Below, piece after piece: positions 4,624 through 5,880 of a stretch of DNA of 5,880 bases. Position 1 is the first letter of the stretch. Each line of letters opens with the position of its first letter. Location: positions 1 to 5,880 of the forward strand of contig JADYZI010000149.1 in the NCBI GenBank assembly GCA_020853255.1, read 5' to 3'. Source of the DNA: Acidobacteriota bacterium (GTDB lineage Bacteria; Acidobacteriota; Blastocatellia; Pyrinomonadales; Pyrinomonadaceae). The notes below the pieces were generated by a model. It did no database searches. It was given only the letters and a program-made list of their open reading frames with translations, and was not told the origin of the DNA. Position numbers and translations under genes: made by a program.

Positions 4624-5700
4624 ATGCTGGAAAAACTTGCACAAATAGAAAAAAACTACGAAGAGCTGACCGAGCAGATCTCGTCGCCTGAGATAATGTC
4701 GGATATGAAGGCATACGCGAAGGCGATGAAACAGCACAGAAGCCTTGGCATAATCGTCGAAAAATATCGCGAGGTCAAGAAGCTCACAGACGATCTTACT
4801 GGCGCCAAGGAATTGGCGGCCGCGGCGGATGATGACGAGATGAAGCAGATGGCCCTCGCTGAAGTTGCAGAGATCGAGGCCAAACTACCGGACGCCGAAG
4901 AAGAATTGAAATTCCTCCTGCTTCCGCAGGACCCGAACGATGAAAAGAACGTGATCCTCGAAATTCGTGCCGGAACCGGCGGCGACGAGGCAACGCTCTT
5001 TGCGGCCGAGGTGCTGCGGATGTATGCCCGCTACGCCGAACGGCAGGGCTGGAAGATGGAGGTGCTTGAGGCCGCGGATACGGGTGTAGGCGGCATCAAA
5101 GAAGCTGTCGCAATGATCGAGGGCGACCGCGTTTATTCAAAGCTTCGTTACGAATCCGGTGTCCACCGCGTCCAGCGGGTCCCGCAAACCGAAACACAAG
5201 GCCGCATCCACACGTCGGCGATCACTGTCGCGGTCTTGCCCGAAGCCGAAGAAGTTGACGTGCAGATCAATCAGAACGACCTGCGCATCGACACGTTTTG
5301 CTCATCCGGCCCAGGCGGCCAGTCAGTGAACACGACCTATTCGGCCGTTCGCATCACACATATGCCAACGGGCGTTGTTGTCTCGATGCAGGACGAAAAA
5401 TCGCAGATCAAGAACCGCGAAAAGGCGATGCGCGTTCTTCGTGCACGGCTGCAGGAGATCGAAGAGCAAAAGCAGCACGATGCCCTGTCCGCCGAACGAA
5501 AATCGATGGTCGGCAGCGGTGACCGGTCGGAAAAGATCCGTACATACAATTTCAAGGAAAACCGCGTTTCGGACCACCGCATTGGGCTGACCGTACATCA
5601 ACTCGACCTTGTACTGGAAGGCCAGTTGGATGAATTCATCGACGCCCTGCGGACACATTACCAAACGGAAAAACTAAAGGCCGAGGCGGTTGCGGTCTAG
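4624..5700 (+). CDS. prfA: Peptide chain release factor 1
   Basis: RF1 (358 residues, normal length about 360) reads UAA and UAG in the ribosomal A site and triggers peptide release. It begins [15 protein letters not shown], the usual helical N-terminal domain, followed by the PCRF region with GTGGDEA (117-123). The stop-codon-reading tripeptide is P-x-T, here PQT at 187-189 within [20 protein letters not shown]-x-T separates RF1 from RF2, which has SPF. The catalytic GGQ is at 231-233 in [20 protein letters not shown]; its Gln is normally methylated by PrmC, whose gene is not in the window. The ATG at 4624 fits the family start; an in-frame TTG at 4615 would add three residues. No Shine-Dalgarno is visible because repeat copy C occupies the region up to 4614. 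The gene is complete and ends in TAG, a codon that RF1 alone decodes. Confidence 0.98.
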   Translation: MLEKLAQIEKNYEELTEQISSPEIMSDMKAYAKAMKQHRSLGIIVEKYREVKKLTDDLTGAKELAAAADDDEMKQMALAEVAEIEAKLPDAEEELKFLLLPQDPNDEKNVILEIRAGTGGDEATLFAAEVLRMYARYAERQGWKMEVLEAADTGVGGIKEAVAMIEGDRVYSKLRYESGVHRVQRVPQTETQGRIHTSAITVAVLPEAEEVDVQINQNDLRIDTFCSSGPGGQSVNTTYSAVRITHMPTGVVVSMQDEKSQIKNREKAMRVLRARLQEIEEQKQHDALSAERKSMVGSGDRSEKIRTYNFKENRVSDHRIGLTVHQLDLVLEGQLDEFIDALRTHYQTEKLKAEAVAV

Positions 5701-5714
5701 GAGTTTCGAATTTG

Positions 5715-5734
5715 AGATCTGAAATTTCAGATCT
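5715..5734. terminator. Perfect 20-bp palindrome after prfA, candidate terminator or binding site
   Basis: AGATCTGAAATTTCAGATCT is a perfect palindrome starting 14 nt after the prfA stop. As RNA it would form an eight-pair stem with an AATT loop, extendable by G-U and U-A pairs. There is no T-run behind it, so it is not a textbook terminator; it could equally be a dyad protein-binding site for the next gene. Confidence 0.4.
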
Positions 5735-5741
5735 TATCGGC

Positions 5742-5762
5742 CGTTCATGAGAATAATGAACG
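5742..5762. repeat. 7-bp inverted repeat upstream of the phosphatase gene
   Basis: CGTTCAT (5742-5748) and ATGAACG (5756-5762) are perfect arms around a 7-nt spacer. Seven bases separate it from the preceding palindrome, so two dyads stand in a row between prfA and the next gene. Role unknown: hairpin or operator. Confidence 0.35.
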
Positions 5763-5817
5763 ACGCGTTCCGCGAAACAGTGGTGTCGCCGGCGATTCGC
5801 GTCACGCAATTCACATA

Positions 5818-5880
5818 ATGCCCATAACTAAACTCTTCCTGATCCGACACGGCCAATCCGCCGGAAACGCCGAAGGCCGT
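5818..5880 (+). CDS. Histidine phosphatase superfamily protein, N-terminus only
   Basis: The first 21 codons (MPITKLFLIRHGQSAGNAEGR) run off the window edge. The LIRHGQSxxN signature at residues 8-17 is the phosphohistidine-forming RHG motif of the phosphoglycerate mutase-like (histidine phosphatase) branch; H11 would be the nucleophile. Members include cofactor-dependent phosphoglycerate mutase, alpha-ribazole phosphatase and broad-specificity phosphatases, which 21 residues cannot separate. The ATG at 5818 gives a normal N-terminus directly before the first beta strand. No clear Shine-Dalgarno or promoter is seen in the 117-nt gap after prfA. Confidence 0.85.
   Translation, partial: MPITKLFLIRHGQSAGNAEGR

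Noticed and set aside
5786..5795. 10-bp palindrome TCGCCGGCGA before the phosphatase gene.
   Set aside because: Short GC-only palindromes are common in this composition, and nothing else supports a function.

Overview
The window reads as ordinary bacterial chromosome at roughly 50-55% GC by eye, with all recognisable genes on the + strand. Gene content and order (rpmE, a YqhQ/DUF1385 membrane protein, prfA) fit many bacterial phyla. Together with the protein flavour and the interspersed palindromic repeats, they make me think of Acidobacteriota (Blastocatellia/Pyrinomonadales-like), but that placement is inference from memory and has not been tested.

Layout. Positions 1-259 are non-coding as far as I can see. 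They hold a divergent copy of a palindromic repeat and a good sigma70-type promoter overlapped by an 8-bp inverted repeat. This precedes a COG3375-type GNAT acetyltransferase (260-1003). After a 208-bp gap comes a single-component-type Rieske non-heme iron oxygenase alpha subunit (1212-2288), which carries an in-frame copy of the repeat inside its coding sequence. A near-consensus promoter (2382-2410) then drives rpmE, the zinc-binding form of ribosomal protein L31 (2456-2692). After a structured 140-bp gap come a YetF/DUF421 membrane protein (2833-3378), a YqhQ-like DUF1385 membrane protein (3435-4523), release factor 1 prfA (4624-5700), and the first 21 codons of a histidine-phosphatase-superfamily protein (5818 to the window edge).

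How the genes relate. rpmE, DUF1385 and prfA form a translation-linked cluster (L31, a conserved membrane protein of unknown role, RF1). The DUF421 gene sits inside it and is probably co-transcribed with DUF1385 and prfA. The GNAT and Rieske genes look like independent single-gene units with no pathway partners in the window; in particular, no ferredoxin or reductase gene is present for the oxygenase.

I found no phage, CRISPR, toxin-antitoxin, defence or biosynthetic system. The most interesting signal is a small REP-like repeat family: three close 31-nt copies plus one divergent copy, each centred on a GC-rich hairpin. One copy is spliced in frame into the Rieske enzyme, two lie as an inverted pair filling most of the DUF1385-prfA junction, and the divergent copy shows structure-preserving substitutions.
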